Program-made: the position numbers and the translations under genes
The notes under the pieces: model-generated
What the model saw: only the letters and a program-made list of their open reading frames with translations
What the model was told of the DNA's origin: nothing
The model's database searches: none
Source of the DNA: Sipunculus nudus
Lineage: Eukaryota > Annelida > Sipuncula > Golfingiida > Sipunculidae
Assembly (NCBI GenBank): GCA_026874595.1
Contig: CM049315.1
Coordinates: forward strand, 67,961,916 to 68,025,915
DNA: 64,000 bases
Reading direction: 5' to 3'
Shown here: piece after piece, positions 42,125 to 55,000 of the stretch
Numbering within the stretch: position 1 is the first letter of the stretch
How the letters are laid out: every line of letters starts with the position of its first letter

Positions 42125-42530
42125 CTTTTTAGCTCAGCTTTCTGTAAGTCAACTAAGCTATGGTGATTGATCAGCGTCCGTCGTCCATCTGTCTGTCTTT
42201 CCGTCTGTCTGTCTATCTGTCTCTTAGACTGGAACGTTTTGATACCGTTGAACCTGTGAATCTAATATTTGCATAAAGTTAGATGTCCCTTAGTTCTCAA
42301 AATAAGCGCACTGCGATTTCGTCCCTTCGAAAAATTAAGCAAAATCTTCCATTTTTCACAAAAGAACTGTTTTTTTTTAGTTTTTTTTTCTAGCGTCCAC
42401 AGCTTATATACCCCTGTTTACCGGGGTAACGCCTTTTGGCCTATCGCCTCACACTATTATGCGACCCTCATTAATGGCATGAATACTTAAATGGAAACGC
42501 CTCCAGGGAACAACACATGGTCAAAAATCA
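42125..42530 (+). repeat. Fragment with family B-like 5' end
   Basis: TTTTTAGCTCAGCTTTCTGT, then ACTAAGCTATGGTGATTGATC and a GTCTGTC-rich stretch resembles the start of the repeat at 30741. No matching 3' end found. Confidence 0.4.
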
Positions 42531-42955
42531 AGTAAGCAGGTGGGTTGCCATCGAAGTCCACAGTAAACAATGTTACAACAGGAACCGTCTAGACTTAAAA
42601 CGATTCCCACGGAATAATAACTGTCCTTTAACCAACATCCAGTAAGACACCTGTGTTCTCTAAACTAAGTTCTCACGCTACATCGTTATTAATAGAAACA
42701 ATAATCTGTTATATACTACTACTTACTTGAATGTGTATAAAATATCTAAGTCACAGTCCTCTGGTGACAGCCAGGACCATATGCGTTCAAGCTAGTTACT
42801 AAGTATCACAAGGTGGAGGCACGTGTGCGGCTGTTAATGAGCTGTGCACTGCATAGGCAGCTCCAGGAGAGAATTAAGCCGATTTCAGCCAAGTGCAACA
42901 ATAGTGATGTATATAGCCTTTGCCACGCGCCGTCGGTCCATCTAGTCCATCGGCT

Positions 42956-43033
42956 GATGGGTTTGCGCCAACGGTGGATCGACCGTTGGGTCGCCCATCG
43001 CTCGACCGATGGGCCAAAGCCGCCAAACCCATC
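42956..43033. repeat. Inverted-repeat cluster
   Basis: GATGGGTTTG and CAAACCCATC form 10-bp arms. Between them are two more hairpins, ACGGT/ACCGT and CCCATCG/CGATGGG. It may be a remnant of a foldback element. Confidence 0.5.
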
Positions 43034-43907
43034 GATCGATATTGAAGTTCATACTGAACAAAACATATATACTATATAATGTATTATTTCTTATTTTTTT
43101 ATATCGTTATCCCATATGAGGTTCTGTTGAAATGCCTTTTGTTTACAAACTATTTTATAGGTCAAGCTCCCTATGTTATCCTGGTAGCTGCTGTCCACAT
43201 ATGTAGAACATGGACACGTTTCTTTAATATTAATATATTAAGTATTCACCACCGATTACTTGTTTCAAGTCGTCTTATTTATTTATTTTTTTTATAAAAT
43301 GCTCTTATCAGATGAATAAGCAGAGAGTCAAATGTCATTTTATACTAAAATAATGTGCCCCGGCCCCCTTCCATCCCCACTATAATGACCATTATATCCC
43401 CCCCCAAACAAAATATCATACATTATGTCAAAGATCTTGTACAGTTTATGAAACAAACTAGCTTTTGTTATTATCAAATATAGATTGAAATATTTATTGA
43501 ACCCTAAACTAGCCTACAAACACATTTTAATTTTTTATTCTGGAGCATGAACATTGAACTGCTCTGAGCATCTCCTTATATAGAGAATACATAAAAAATT
43601 GAGACATGCCTACAGGAAACCATCATTCAATTTAAATGTCCCTTATTTTTTTTTTGCAAATGTAAGTTTTATTTAAGCAGCAGTTTTTGCAGGAGAAATA
43701 TAGACATAAACCTTAATCAATCACAAGTTAAGAAGGTTTCCACTTAAAAAAAAATATTACTTGTTTTTTTAGGTATTTTTTTTCGTAGAAGTTATTAAAT
43801 ATGAAATCGACCGTTGGTGAAAGTCACGTTGCCTAAGATGCGAAGCGTAAATATAGACTTTCTCATAGGGAGTGATCAAAAGGGGATCGGGCCTGTCAGC
43901 AGTTTCA

Positions 43908-43908
<1 letters not shown>

Positions 43909-43972
<64 letters not shown>

Positions 43973-43973
43973 T
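43909..43973. repeat. (TA)n microsatellite
   Basis: About 65 bp of alternating AT with one interruption (TGTA). It accounts for the ORFs at 43769-44191 on both strands. Confidence 0.95.
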
Positions 43974-46797
43974 ACATAAGAAGATACAGCATTTGTGTTA
44001 ACTTGTATACATACATATATTTTATACATTTTAAGTATAAACCCAAACATGAAAATCATATTAATTTTGTAGGTTATTTTCTCCTGGTATTTAAAGTCTT
44101 TGTGAACATAATTGATAAAGAGAAAAGATTCATAGGAGTTGCCCCTTTTATTTATATTTTATTTTTAATTTATCTGGGCACTTGTGGGTGAGAGGTGCTT
44201 TAATTTTGTTTATAAATTCCGTGTCTCTTTATATATCCGGCTGTATATAATGTCGACTATCATGTTTTCACGAACGTATATAGTATCTCATTATTGTGAC
44301 AACCCAAGTATGGATGCGTTTGAGATGCCAAATGTCAAATTCATGTAAACAAATATACGCCTGGTCTTATTTATTAATAATACCATTTATTATCACACAA
44401 AGTGAAGTCCTTAGAAAGAAATCAAAACGACGGTTGCTTCAATCTGTTGGTGGAACATGATGCAAGCTGATATATGTGATCCATAAGTTCCTGTATATAA
44501 AAAAGAAAAGGATTTTTTTTTTCACAGAATCAGATTCAACTGTCGATCTAGTAACTGGCACTTTTATGACTGCCTTATTTATTTTTCAAGCATCACTCAG
44601 CCCGCATTAGAAGTCTATGGGCGTTTTGCGGGGTTCTTCCTGACCTGTAAATTTTCTAGTTATTTATAACATTTCACACATTCAATTGGTGATTAACTTT
44701 AGGCCTATGCAAAGTACATGATAAACACCTCACTTGCATTGAATGAGCTTAACTTCAAACAAGCTGAATAACAACAACCCATTTGTTATGAAGATAGGCT
44801 GCATGAAGAGCACAAACTGTTCCGGTTAACAGGAGTGTTTGTCAAATTGAGGGAACTTTTATCAATATTATGGTCCTATATGCAAAATGTATTTCAGATT
44901 TGCTTTACTAATTGTCTGACAACATTGAAAATCTATTATAATATGTGCAAATGACAAATATATTTATTTAAAGTAAAGTAAATGCTTTAATGCTTTGGTA
45001 GAGCGAAACATAAAGAGGTCAAACTAAAGTTTACTGTCAACATTTTTGGGGCCTACGAATGCTCTCCCACCACCCGCAGGCTTCGGAACTGAATGAATAT
45101 GTTTAACTGGAAATAATGGGCTTTAACGACAAGAAAATTATTTACCGACTTTGATGGATTATTTATAGATGAGAAATCAGAACGACTTCAAAAATGAAAC
45201 GGCATTCAGATGACCATCTGAAAACTAAACTTGAAGCTGCTCAGTAATTTTGTATTTATGCAGTAGTTGCCAATATCGACAAGTAAATGCCTGTGGAAAT
45301 CTTAATTATTATTCCCGCAATTATTCTAAGATTAAAAAATGTTTATTTTTCAGAAAGCATAATCTTCCATCAGAAAAATAAATGTTAAGTTGTCATTTAC
45401 TAAATAAACAAACATAACATATTTTAGACGCAAGAATTATCTAGTAAAAATAGTTTGTCTTCTCATATTGTTTTTTTTGCGCCGCCTATTCCAGACATTT
45501 GACCCCGTGACCCAGACGCTACGTCACTTTCTTTTGGAAAGTCAGCTTTTGGTCAGTCATTGCGAGTGACATATATATACACTAAAATTACTGGTAATAA
45601 ATTATCAAGTACGCATTAACGTAATTTGATATCATAGTCCCAAATAGGTGAGTCAGTGTAACTTTCTTCGAGAAATGACGCAAATTCTCTCAATTTACAT
45701 GGAAAATCCATATTTCTTTTCAGTTACATACATCGCATGAAAACAGCTGAGACTTTATTTCTCAATTGAGTGTGTTTAGTAATATAGGCCAGTACTGTAT
45801 ATATTTTTTGAGTATGTCAATCAAATATAATGCAAATAAATTTAGTGAGAATGGTAGAAAATATACTTGTATGCTTTATATTTAAACTGATAATCTGATC
45901 GAGAGGTATGCTTTGGAATATAATAATATTGCGTATTGCTCAATGTGTAGGTAATTATCAGTTATCTGAAAAATTGTTCATTTTAATATTAATTTGATGA
46001 TAACATCTTTAACTTCATGTAAGTTTGAAAAGAGTATAACTTTTGCCTCTCAGTATATTTGTTTCGTGCTTCATGCCATACACGCCGGGATCTATAGTTT
46101 TATTAAGAAATGTAAGGGTATAAATGTTATCTATTTGGCACACATAATTCTACGATGGCTGGGATAGGGCACGCATAAAATTATAATACTGATAATTATA
46201 CTATCCTCTCCTAACCACCCTATGATCCTGTAAATTTGAAATTTGGTATTTTTTTTGTGTGTGGTGCAGCATGTGATTAAACGTGGAGAAATGGTAAAAA
46301 TATTGCACTGACAATGCAAATTTTCAGTTTTATTTTTATTTTTTTTTCCCAGAATTATGCATACCGTGTGACGGTTAGACCCGCTCCGAACCCCCCCCCC
46401 CCCCACCTAATGCATCCCCCACGCTTTCAAAAACGCTCAAAAGCCGATGGATGTGTGCTGTGTGCAATTAAATTTTCATTAACGTTTCTGTTTCCTTGTT
46501 TATTGACGATTTATTAAATATCATGCAAGACATAACGCTTCTTCTTTGACTCAAAAGGACATCGCTGTTGAAGCCCTGTTGGCCCAAATAATAATAGATC
46601 CCGTTTATTATCATCAGTCCTATTCAAGCTTGTGCTGACGAAATGACCATAATTAGGATTGTACCTTGGTTTTTAAAGCCTTAGGCTTAATCGTAAAATA
46701 TTTTAAATGTACCGTTCAGACAATATAAGTTATTGTCCCAACTTTTAAATACCCTCCCACGCCTGCGTGTCAACCCACCCACCCCTCCAAGATGCGG

Positions 46798-46841
46798 TGG
46801 GGGGGGGGGGGGGGGGGTGGGGGGGTGGGGGTGGGGGGTGG
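46798..46841. repeat. G-rich run
   Basis: About 44 bp, nearly all G with single T interruptions. A candidate G-quadruplex-forming tract, or a homopolymer assembly artefact in length. Confidence 0.8.
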
Positions 46842-47262
46842 ACGGATGAAGAAACAAAGATTTGTGGGTAAATTTATTGATGCTGGTAGACAGGATATTT
46901 GGAGGTGGAAAAGGATAAAAATGGTCGTTGTAATGGATAAAAAAGGTTGGTGACGGTCTTTAATAATAATGTGGAACGAGAAAGAAAATGGTGTGCTGCT
47001 GGCGAGTATGCTTGAGAAGTTGCGCCCTCTTCGGTCCATTTTATGAATTTCTATACATCTTAAAATCGAGAATTACAAACCTCATTTTTTTACGTCAGAA
47101 AAAAAACAGAGGTTTAGAGCTCAAGTTTGTTGCATAGTAAATAGTGGCGAAATCTCGATGAAAAGTATTTTCCTGGTTTATATGATAGTCCTAATAGGTC
47201 TATACCGGGGCCAGAACAGGTCAGCGTATGACCAGCTCCTAAACTTTAGTTCACGTATTTAA

Positions 47263-47302
47263 TGACGTCATGAAGCGTGTTACCCGGGCAACAATGACGT
47301 CA
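47263..47302 (+). promoter_or_regulatory. CRE - X-box - CRE cluster
   Basis: Full CREs (TGACGTCA) lie at 47263-47270 and 47295-47302. Between them is GTTACCCGGGCAAC (47279-47292), which fits the RFX X-box dyad form (GTNRCC ... GGYAAC). The cluster is 114 bp upstream of the ATG at 47416, a normal promoter distance. RFX factors drive ciliary genes and also cooperate with CREB-type factors; which applies here is open. Confidence 0.6.
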
Positions 47303-47415
47303 CAAAATATGTCCGGGAACGTTAGTCTCGCTACGAATGTAAAACCTGGTGGACGTGTTCTATCGCGGCTGTACATTTTGTGAGATTTATTTCATTGCGA
47401 TCATTGAAAATTACG

Positions 47416-47525
47416 ATGGCTTCTGTGCGACTTGGGACCAGAACATTACAGTGGATCAAGGACCAGCAGAAACACGTTGATGAGAGGATGGAGACGAGGA
47501 AAACACTCCAAAGACGACGCCAAAG
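47416..47525 (+). CDS. Unrecognised gene, exon 1
   Basis: The ATG context is ACGATGG, and the frame is MASVRLGTRTLQWIKDQQKH on through LQRRRQR. Donor AAG|GTATGT at 47526. Two bases carry over. Confidence 0.7.
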
Positions 47526-50261
47526 GTATGTAATAGACTTACATATACGGAGCAGATCTGTTACTTAGTGTAAGTCAGTCATGTAGGCTACACTTTCTTC
47601 TTTAACTATAAAGGTCACATTTTTTTTTCATGCTAGCACAAGATGCCACACATATATATATAAGCCTATAAATATATTCGGTGTTATATAGATAGGCTAT
47701 GCTCTGAATATGCATACCCTACATTGTATATTTGATACCGGCTGGCATGGATAAACAATTCGTGTGAAGCCGGGTTAGGGTTGTTAAAGACTTTTAACAA
47801 TGTTAAACAACTAATTATGTCTGGCTTAAACTTTAATATTTTAAAAGGTGCATTTGTAAACGTTAAAAATAAACGTTAATACTTTTTGTGTCCTGATAGA
47901 CAGCGGTGTGGAAAGCCCATCTGTATCAAATTATGGCCAGGCATTGCGGGGGCTGTGCATTAGCTATATCAATAGAAGTGCGCCATGGCAACGACATCCA
48001 GTTTTGGCGCATGCGCCGCCTTTGTGGTTCAGGCGTGTTGCCATGGCGTTATATTGACCTCTCGTCAAGTGCAGTTTAACCTTTATGCGCTGTTTAGATA
48101 TTACATTTGATCATAATCAGCGAAAGCCGCGCAGTTTTTCCAAAATTTATATGTGAACACACGCTAAAATGCATTTGAGACATACAGCGTTTACAGAGAA
48201 TTGATAATTGCAAGTTTTCCTTGCTGAATTCCTTTTTAAAATAATCAAAACTAGAAACGTCCTAACCAAAGTTGCTTATCAACACCGTAATAATCTCTTT
48301 AAAACAGTAGCAACAAACAAAGGGACGGAATCTAGCATTTAATATTACGGAGGTCGCAAGCTGGGTCCTAAAAAAAGAACCATGGGCATTTAATTATATA
48401 CAAAAATATATAGTATAAACAACAAGTTCAATTAATATAATGTTTGCTAATAAAAGCAGTCAGTAGGAGATGCCGAGGATCCGTCCATCCATGCGCATGG
48501 AAAACTTTATTGTTTCCTCGTTGTCTTAATAAATTTCCGAATAAACTATGAGATACTGTTTCATTTGACAGATCAGTTTCAACAAGCTGGTATTATTTTA
48601 GTTACTTTTCAAAATATAGATGGTGGCACCATTACGTTTGTAAACATCCCGCAAGTTACGCCTGCCCTTGGTCAGTTTGTGTATCCCCCCCCCCCCGGTT
48701 ATATACATGACATCACTACCACTTTTCCGCTGTTCAAATTAATCAGACAAATGAATAAGTACCACATAATAATAAAAAAAAATTAAAAAGGATAGATAAA
48801 AACAGTTATAACTTTTCTGCGGGAAATGAATCTTGTATTTTATTTCAACCGGTGTAAATAGTGTTTACAAAAGTCAGTTGTCACTTTACATATTTGTTCT
48901 TACTTCAGTAATACTAATATTGACCAAATATAGACACTGAAAATATTAGATTTAGTATGTGTAACAGTTAGGCCTAGTGTGTCGATAAATACTGATTCAT
49001 TATGTCACACACAGAGTGGAAGACGGTACTAGTTTTACTGGAAGACCATATACATTTAGAGCAAAAAAAGTTACAATGAAAGTAGATTGAATAACTAAAT
49101 TAAACTGAAAAAATTTCATATATTTACATATTCTTTCATTTGCAAAAGCCATTATAACCACAAAAGTCAGTTTCATATAACAAATAAACATGAAAACCCG
49201 AAACATGATTATTGTTTACGTGGTTCATAAATTACTTCTGTCATTTTCAACCCTAAATGTTTATATGGTTATATATTTATAACTCTTTTCACAATTACAT
49301 TTTATCACGGACAATATATATACATGTATAATAAAAATTCTGTCTCTTCAGGAGGAACAAACGCGGTAAAAATCCGGCAGACGAAGTGAGTCACGTGAAA
49401 GCTCAGACCGCGACCCCTGGTGGTAAACAGTTGAGTATGGGCAGACAGCTTCTGAAGGCCATCAGGAAGATGAGAGGGCTGCCGGCTCTCATACGGAGGG
49501 AGGTAAGAAAGTTGTCTGCCTGTTTCAGAAGACCGAGAGAAGATGAACAACCTCAAGAATATCAAGATTTCATGCATCTGTGGAGGGCGTATGGGCAGCC
49601 TAACGAAATGAATGTCACTAACCATAATTTGTCTAGTTTTCAGAGCACAAAATCTACAGAAATGGCATCAATTGAATGCAGAAGCGATACATCTAATACA
49701 AACGCTTTTGATTTCCAGGAGACAACAGTAGAAAACCATTGGATTCCACTGGATACCTCTTTTGTTCCAAGTGAGAACCCTTCCATTTGGTCAGCTGAGG
49801 AAGATTCGATGCATTTGTTGAGACCACACGAGGAGCCAAAAGAAGATTGTGCTACTAATTATGATTTTGTAAATTTTCAGGACACAACATGGGCAGAGGA
49901 TGAACACACCAAATCACCTGACTTTGAAGACGGTTTTGGTTTGCAGACCCTTTTCATGGAAAATGACATCACTTCTATCTGCTTAAAAGAGGAACATCTT
50001 CGCTGTCCTCCCAAAGTGTTGCCTTTTAATATTTCTATCCCTGATAATGACGGGAGGCCACTGGGAGAAATCCTTGATGATATGGTCCAAGAGAACCTGG
50101 ACGCCCTGAGCGTGACGTCATCACTCAGCGACTCGACTATCACGTCAGTCACTGAACTCCTGGACCTGTGTACTGATGAATTTGATGACCTCAGCGTTCT
50201 TGATTACATAGAAGCTGAGAATATCCAAGATCTGCATGAAGGAATCATCGAGAATGTTTAA
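47416..50261 (+). CDS. Unrecognised 339-residue protein (two exons)
   Basis: Join 47416-47525 and 49352-50261. The phase matches exactly (AG + G = Arg) and the frame stays open to TAA. I do not recognise the family. The N-terminal 100 residues are strongly basic and helical (RKTLQRRRQRRNKRGK, then QLLKAIRKMRGLPALIRREV), suggesting nuclear targeting or nucleic-acid/membrane binding. From about 105 on it is acidic and Ser/Thr/Asp-rich. Two stretches about 79 residues apart resemble each other (FMHLWRAYGQPNEMNVTNHN near 110 and SMHLLRPHEEPKEDCATNYD near 189). No signal peptide or transmembrane helix. The upstream CRE/X-box cluster supports a real promoter, and AATAAA follows 10 bp after the stop. 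Confidence 0.7.
47526..49351 (+). other. Intron of the unrecognised gene
   Basis: It holds a dyad of X-box-like and NRF1-like motifs at 47981-48048 and a poly-C run at 48687-48696. No other exon seen; the ORF at 48565-48786 is featureless. Confidence 0.6.
47981..48048. promoter_or_regulatory. Inverted X-box-like halves around an NRF1-like palindrome
   Basis: CGCCATGGCAAC (47981-47992) and its exact reverse complement GTTGCCATGGCG (48037-48048) flank GGCGCATGCGCC (48006-48017), which fits the NRF1 core GCGCATGCGC. Confidence 0.45.
49352..50261 (+). CDS. Unrecognised gene, exon 2
   Basis: The acceptor CTGTCTCTTCAG ends at 49351. The frame begins (R)RNKRGKNPADEVSHVK, so the GTG at 49386 is internal. 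It ends ...LHEGIIENV then TAA at 50259-50261. Confidence 0.75.
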
Positions 50262-50271
50262 AGTGTCAGTA

Positions 50272-50277
50272 AATAAA
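50272..50277 (+). terminator. Polyadenylation signal AATAAA
   Basis: Only 10 bp after the stop codon, implying a very short 3' UTR if used. Confidence 0.5.
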
Positions 50278-51304
50278 TAGCTCCTAACCTAAAATTGATC
50301 TTAACCTACAGTTTTAGTTTCAGGTTGAGCATTTCTCAATATAAAATTTCTGTACTTTCTCACAGTCACAGGATGTCATCTCTATCCTCTCTCTATCTGG
50401 CTGTCTCTCCCTTTCTTTCAGAAACACGATTACACACACGCAGCGGCCTTGGTCCATCTCAGGCTCTTTTCCATCTGTAATCAGATATCAAAAGAAAGCC
50501 TTTTCACGTATGCACATTAATTATATACCGTGTTCACATATACTCTCTGCGAGAAAGTTAAATTTATTTAAAATTTCAATTGTTTTTCAGATAAATCAGA
50601 ACATAGGTTCTATATCATGGTAACCTATTCCTCAGGGTAAAGGGATCAACTGAGTTTGAGATTGCTTTGAATAACTTTAAAAATGATATGCTAACGAACT
50701 TCATATTTCGCTATCAGATATCAACGTGAGGCTTTACAGGCATCTTGATCACCTGACTGGTATGCAGAGGGAAGCTTTAGATGGCGCCACCTAGTTTTAA
50801 CTTCGGTTTGAATGCTATAAAATTATTAGAATATTACCAAATACCATGCCTCATATTGCAAAGAATGGACGTTAGAACCCTACATGTCTCTTATAATATT
50901 ATGATATGATGTTTGTTATATACAAAAAAATAAGTTTGCATTTCGCTGATATTATAGAATACTAACTGGGAGGTTACATCATTAAGCCATTTGCACAAGG
51001 GTTTAGTGTTCCACATATAGATATCGGTGGTAGCTCAAGAATCTTGGCATTCTAGTATCAGAAGCTCCGCACATGTAAAGTGGGTACGTGGATGGTAGTG
51101 CCATTGAAAAGGCAAGAAGTAGGTGTCAGTATTCCCACTCAGCCTTACATTATGTGAATTATGCCAGCGTGTTCTGTCCAAACCTGGCTGACGTAATTTG
51201 GAAAAACACCATGGAAAGGTATAGCTTTACAACGCCTGTACGGCTACCAAATATGGACCACCCATCAGGTATAGTGACCATGCAAACATATTTTTAAAAA
51301 TTAT
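50278..51304. other. Intergenic
   Basis: No gene seen. A lone GATGGCGCCACCTAG followed by TTTT at about 50780-50798 looks like the repeat palindrome merged with a CTAG|TT end. Confidence 0.45.
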
Positions 51305-51546
51305 TTATTATATAATTTCCATGATGAATTGTGATGCAATGTATGTAATTTGCATTTATAATTTTTACTTTTATACTTATATCTGCATGATCAGCCATTC
51401 TTCAATTTATGTGAAGCCGTTTTGGTTGTAGTGTTAATATAGGTATAGAAAAAAAAACAAAACAAAAACAAACAAAAAAAAAAGATGATTTTCATGCTGA
51501 ATATTGATGCAATATACGTAATTTGTATGTATAATCTTAACTAAAA

Positions 51547-51581
<35 letters not shown>

Positions 51582-51720
51582 ATATCATATTATTTCCATA
51601 ATGAATGTTGTTGCAGTCTATAAAATTGGTTCTTATAACTTCACTTTTATACTTATATCTGCATATCAGCCATTCTTCATTCTATGTGAATTCCGTTATG
51701 GTTGTAGTGTTAATTAGGTA
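51305..51720 (+). repeat. Tandem duplication separated by A-rich tracts
   Basis: Blocks 'TTTCCATGATGAATTGTGATGC', 'ACTTTTATACTTATATCTGC', 'CAGCCATTCTTCA' and 'GGTTGTAGTGTTAAT' recur at 51305-51445 and 51583-51715. There is a partial third copy at 51485-51540, with A-rich runs at 51450-51483 and 51550-51579. Confidence 0.65.
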
Positions 51721-52004
51721 CAAAAGGGCGTTAATAAATTAATCTATTTATTAAATTCTGTTTCAAAATGTGCATGTGTATCTTCAGTAACATGAAAAGT
51801 CGTGTATTGAACGCTTTCAGATAGACCTACATTGTTTATAGTATCTGCTTGCGCAATTATTTGGAATACGCCCTAAAAGGGCCATGTATAGTGAAATTTA
51901 CAATATCTGTTCTTAAAAAATCCTGATTTATTAATATTTAAAAAGTCAAGAGAAAGTCATTCTTAGGGTGTTTAAATCTTTCTCTCGCCAATGACAATGT
52001 TACT

Positions 52005-55000
52005 TTGGTCCATGGTCTAACATTATTAGTGTTTGTTAGAAGACCATGAAGATAACCATATGATGTGGTGACCATGGTCTAACATTAATAGTGTCTGTTA
52101 GAAGACCATGAAGATAAACATTTGATGTGATGACCATGGTCTAACATTGATAGTGTCTGTTAATAGACCATGAAGATAACCATATGATGTGGTGACCATG
52201 GTCTAACATTGTTAGTGTTTGTTTGAAAACCATGAAGATAACCATATGATGTGGTGACCATGGTCTAACATTAAAAATGTCTGTTAGAAGACCATGAAAA
52301 TAACCATATGATGTGGTGACCATGGTTTAACATTGATAGTATCTGATAGAAGACCATGAAGATAACCATATGATCTGGTGACCATGGTCAAACATTGATA
52401 GTGTCTAGATAACCATATGATGTGATGACCATGGTCTAAGGTTAAAGTGTATGTTAGAAGACCATGAAGATAACCATATGATGTGGTGACCAAGGTTCAA
52501 CGTTGATAGTGTCTGTTAGAAGACCATGAAGATAACCATATGATGTGGTGACCACGGTCTAAGGATAAAAGTGTATGATAGAAGATCATGAAAATTACCA
52601 TGATCTAACATTGATATTGTCTGTTAGAAGACCATGAAGATAACCATATGATGTGGTAACCATGGTCTAATATTGATAGTGTCTGTTAGAAGATTATGAA
52701 GATAACCATTTGATGTTTTGATCATGTCTAACATTGATAGTATCTGTTAGGAGACCATGAAGATAACCATATGATGTGGTGACTATGGTCTAATGCCAAT
52801 AGTGTCTCTTAGAAGGCCATGAAGATAACCATTAAATTTGGTGACCATAGTCTAACATTGATAATGTCTGTTAGGAGACCATGAAGATAACAATATGATG
52901 TGGTGACCATGGGTTTAACAATTATAATGTCTGTTAGGAGCCATGAAGATAAACATTTGATGTGCTGACCATAGTCTAACATTGATAATGTCTGTTGGTA
53001 GACCATGAAGATAACCATATGATGTGGTGACTACGGTCTAACATTGAAAATGTCTGTTAGAAGACCATGAAGATAACCATATGATGTGATGACCATGGTC
53101 TAACATTGTAGTGTCTGTCAATAGACCATGAAGATAACCATATGATGTGGTGAGCATGGTCAAACGTTGATAGTGTCTGTTAATAGACCATGAAGATATT
53201 CATATGATGTGGTGACCATGGTCAAACATTGATAGTGTCTGTTATAGAAGGATGAAGATAACCATAATCTAACATTGATAGTGTCTGTTAGAAGACCATG
53301 AAGATAACCATAGATGTGGTGACCATGGTCTAATATTGAAAGTGACTGTTAGAAGGCCATGAAGATAACCATTAAATTTGGTGACCATAGTCTAACATTG
53401 ATAATGTCTGTTAGGAGACCATGAAGATAACAATATGATGTGGTGAGCATGGTCAAACGTTGATAGTGTCTGTTAATAGACCATGAAGATAATCATATGA
53501 TGTGGTGACCATGGTCAAACATTGATAGTGTCTGTTATAGAAGGATGAAGATAACCATAATCTAACATTGATAGTGTCTGTTAGAAGACCATGAAGATAA
53601 CCATAGATGTGGTGACCATGGTCTAATATTGAAAGTGACTGTTAGAAGACCATGAAGATAACCATATGATGTGGTGACCATGGTCTAACATTGATATTGT
53701 TTGTTAGAAGATCATGAAGATAACCAAATGATGTGGTGAAAATGGTCTAAGGTTAATAGTATATGTTAGAAGACCATGAAGATAACCATATGATGTGATG
53801 ACCAAGGTCTAACATTTATAACGCTGTAAGAAGACTATGAAGATAAACATGTGATGTGGTTATCATGGACTAACATTATTAGTGTCTGTTAGGAGACCAT
53901 GAAGATAACCATATGATGTGGTGACAATAGTCTAACATTAATAGTGTCTGTTAGAAGACCATGGAATAACCATTTGATGTGGTTACCATGGTCAAACATT
54001 GACAATGTCTGTTAGAAAACCATGAAGATAACCATATGATTTGGTGACCATGGACTAACGTTGATAGTGTCTGTTAGAAGACCACGAAGATAACCATATG
54101 ATGTGATGACAATGGTCTAAGGATAACAGTGTATGTAAAGAAGATCATGAAGATAACCATGATCTAACATTGATAGTGTGTCTAAGAAGACCATGAAGAT
54201 AACCATATGATGTGGTGACCATGGTCTAATATTGATAGTGTCTGTTAGAAGACCATGAAGATAACTATATGATATTATGACCATGGTCTAACATTGATAG
54301 TGTCTGTTAGAGGACCACGAAGATGACCATATGATGTGGTGACCATGGTATTACATTGCAAGTGTCTGTTAGAAAACCATAAAGATTACTATATGGTGTG
54401 ATGACCATGGTATAACATTAATAGTATCTGTTAGAAGACCATGAAGATAATCATATGATGTGGTGACCATGGTCTAACGTTAACAATACCTGTTAGAAGA
54501 CCATGAAGATAACCATATGATGTGGTGACTATGGTCTATTGCCAATAGTGTCTCTTAGAAGGCCGTGAAGATAACCATTTAATTTGGTGACCATAGTCTA
54601 ACATTGATAATGTCTGTTAGGAGACCATGAAGATAACCATATGATGTGGTGACCATGGGTGTAACAATTATAATGTCTGTTAGGAGACCATGAAGAAAAG
54701 ATAAACATTTGATGTGCTGACCATAGTCTAACATTGATAATGTCTGTTGGTAGACCATGAAGATAACCATATGATGTGGTCACTATGGTCTAACATTGAA
54801 AATGTCTGTTAGAAGACCATGAAGATTACCATATGATGTGATGACCATGGTCTAACATTGATAGTGTCTGTGAATAGACCATGAAGATAACCATATGATG
54901 TGGTGACCATGGTCTGACATTGATAGTGTCTGTTATAAGACCATGAAGATAAACATAATCTATCATGGATAGTGTCTGTTAGAAGACCATGAAGATAACC

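Larger units (their letters stand above)
42531..47262. other. Intergenic; microsatellites only
   Basis: It contains an inverted-repeat cluster at 42956-43033, (TA)n at 43909-43973, poly-C at 46391-46404 and a G-rich run at 46798-46841. None of the ORFs here has a family feature or supported splice sites. Confidence 0.45.

Noticed and set aside
43769-44191. ORFs with isoleucine/tyrosine repeats
   Set aside because: Translation of a (TA)n microsatellite on both strands.
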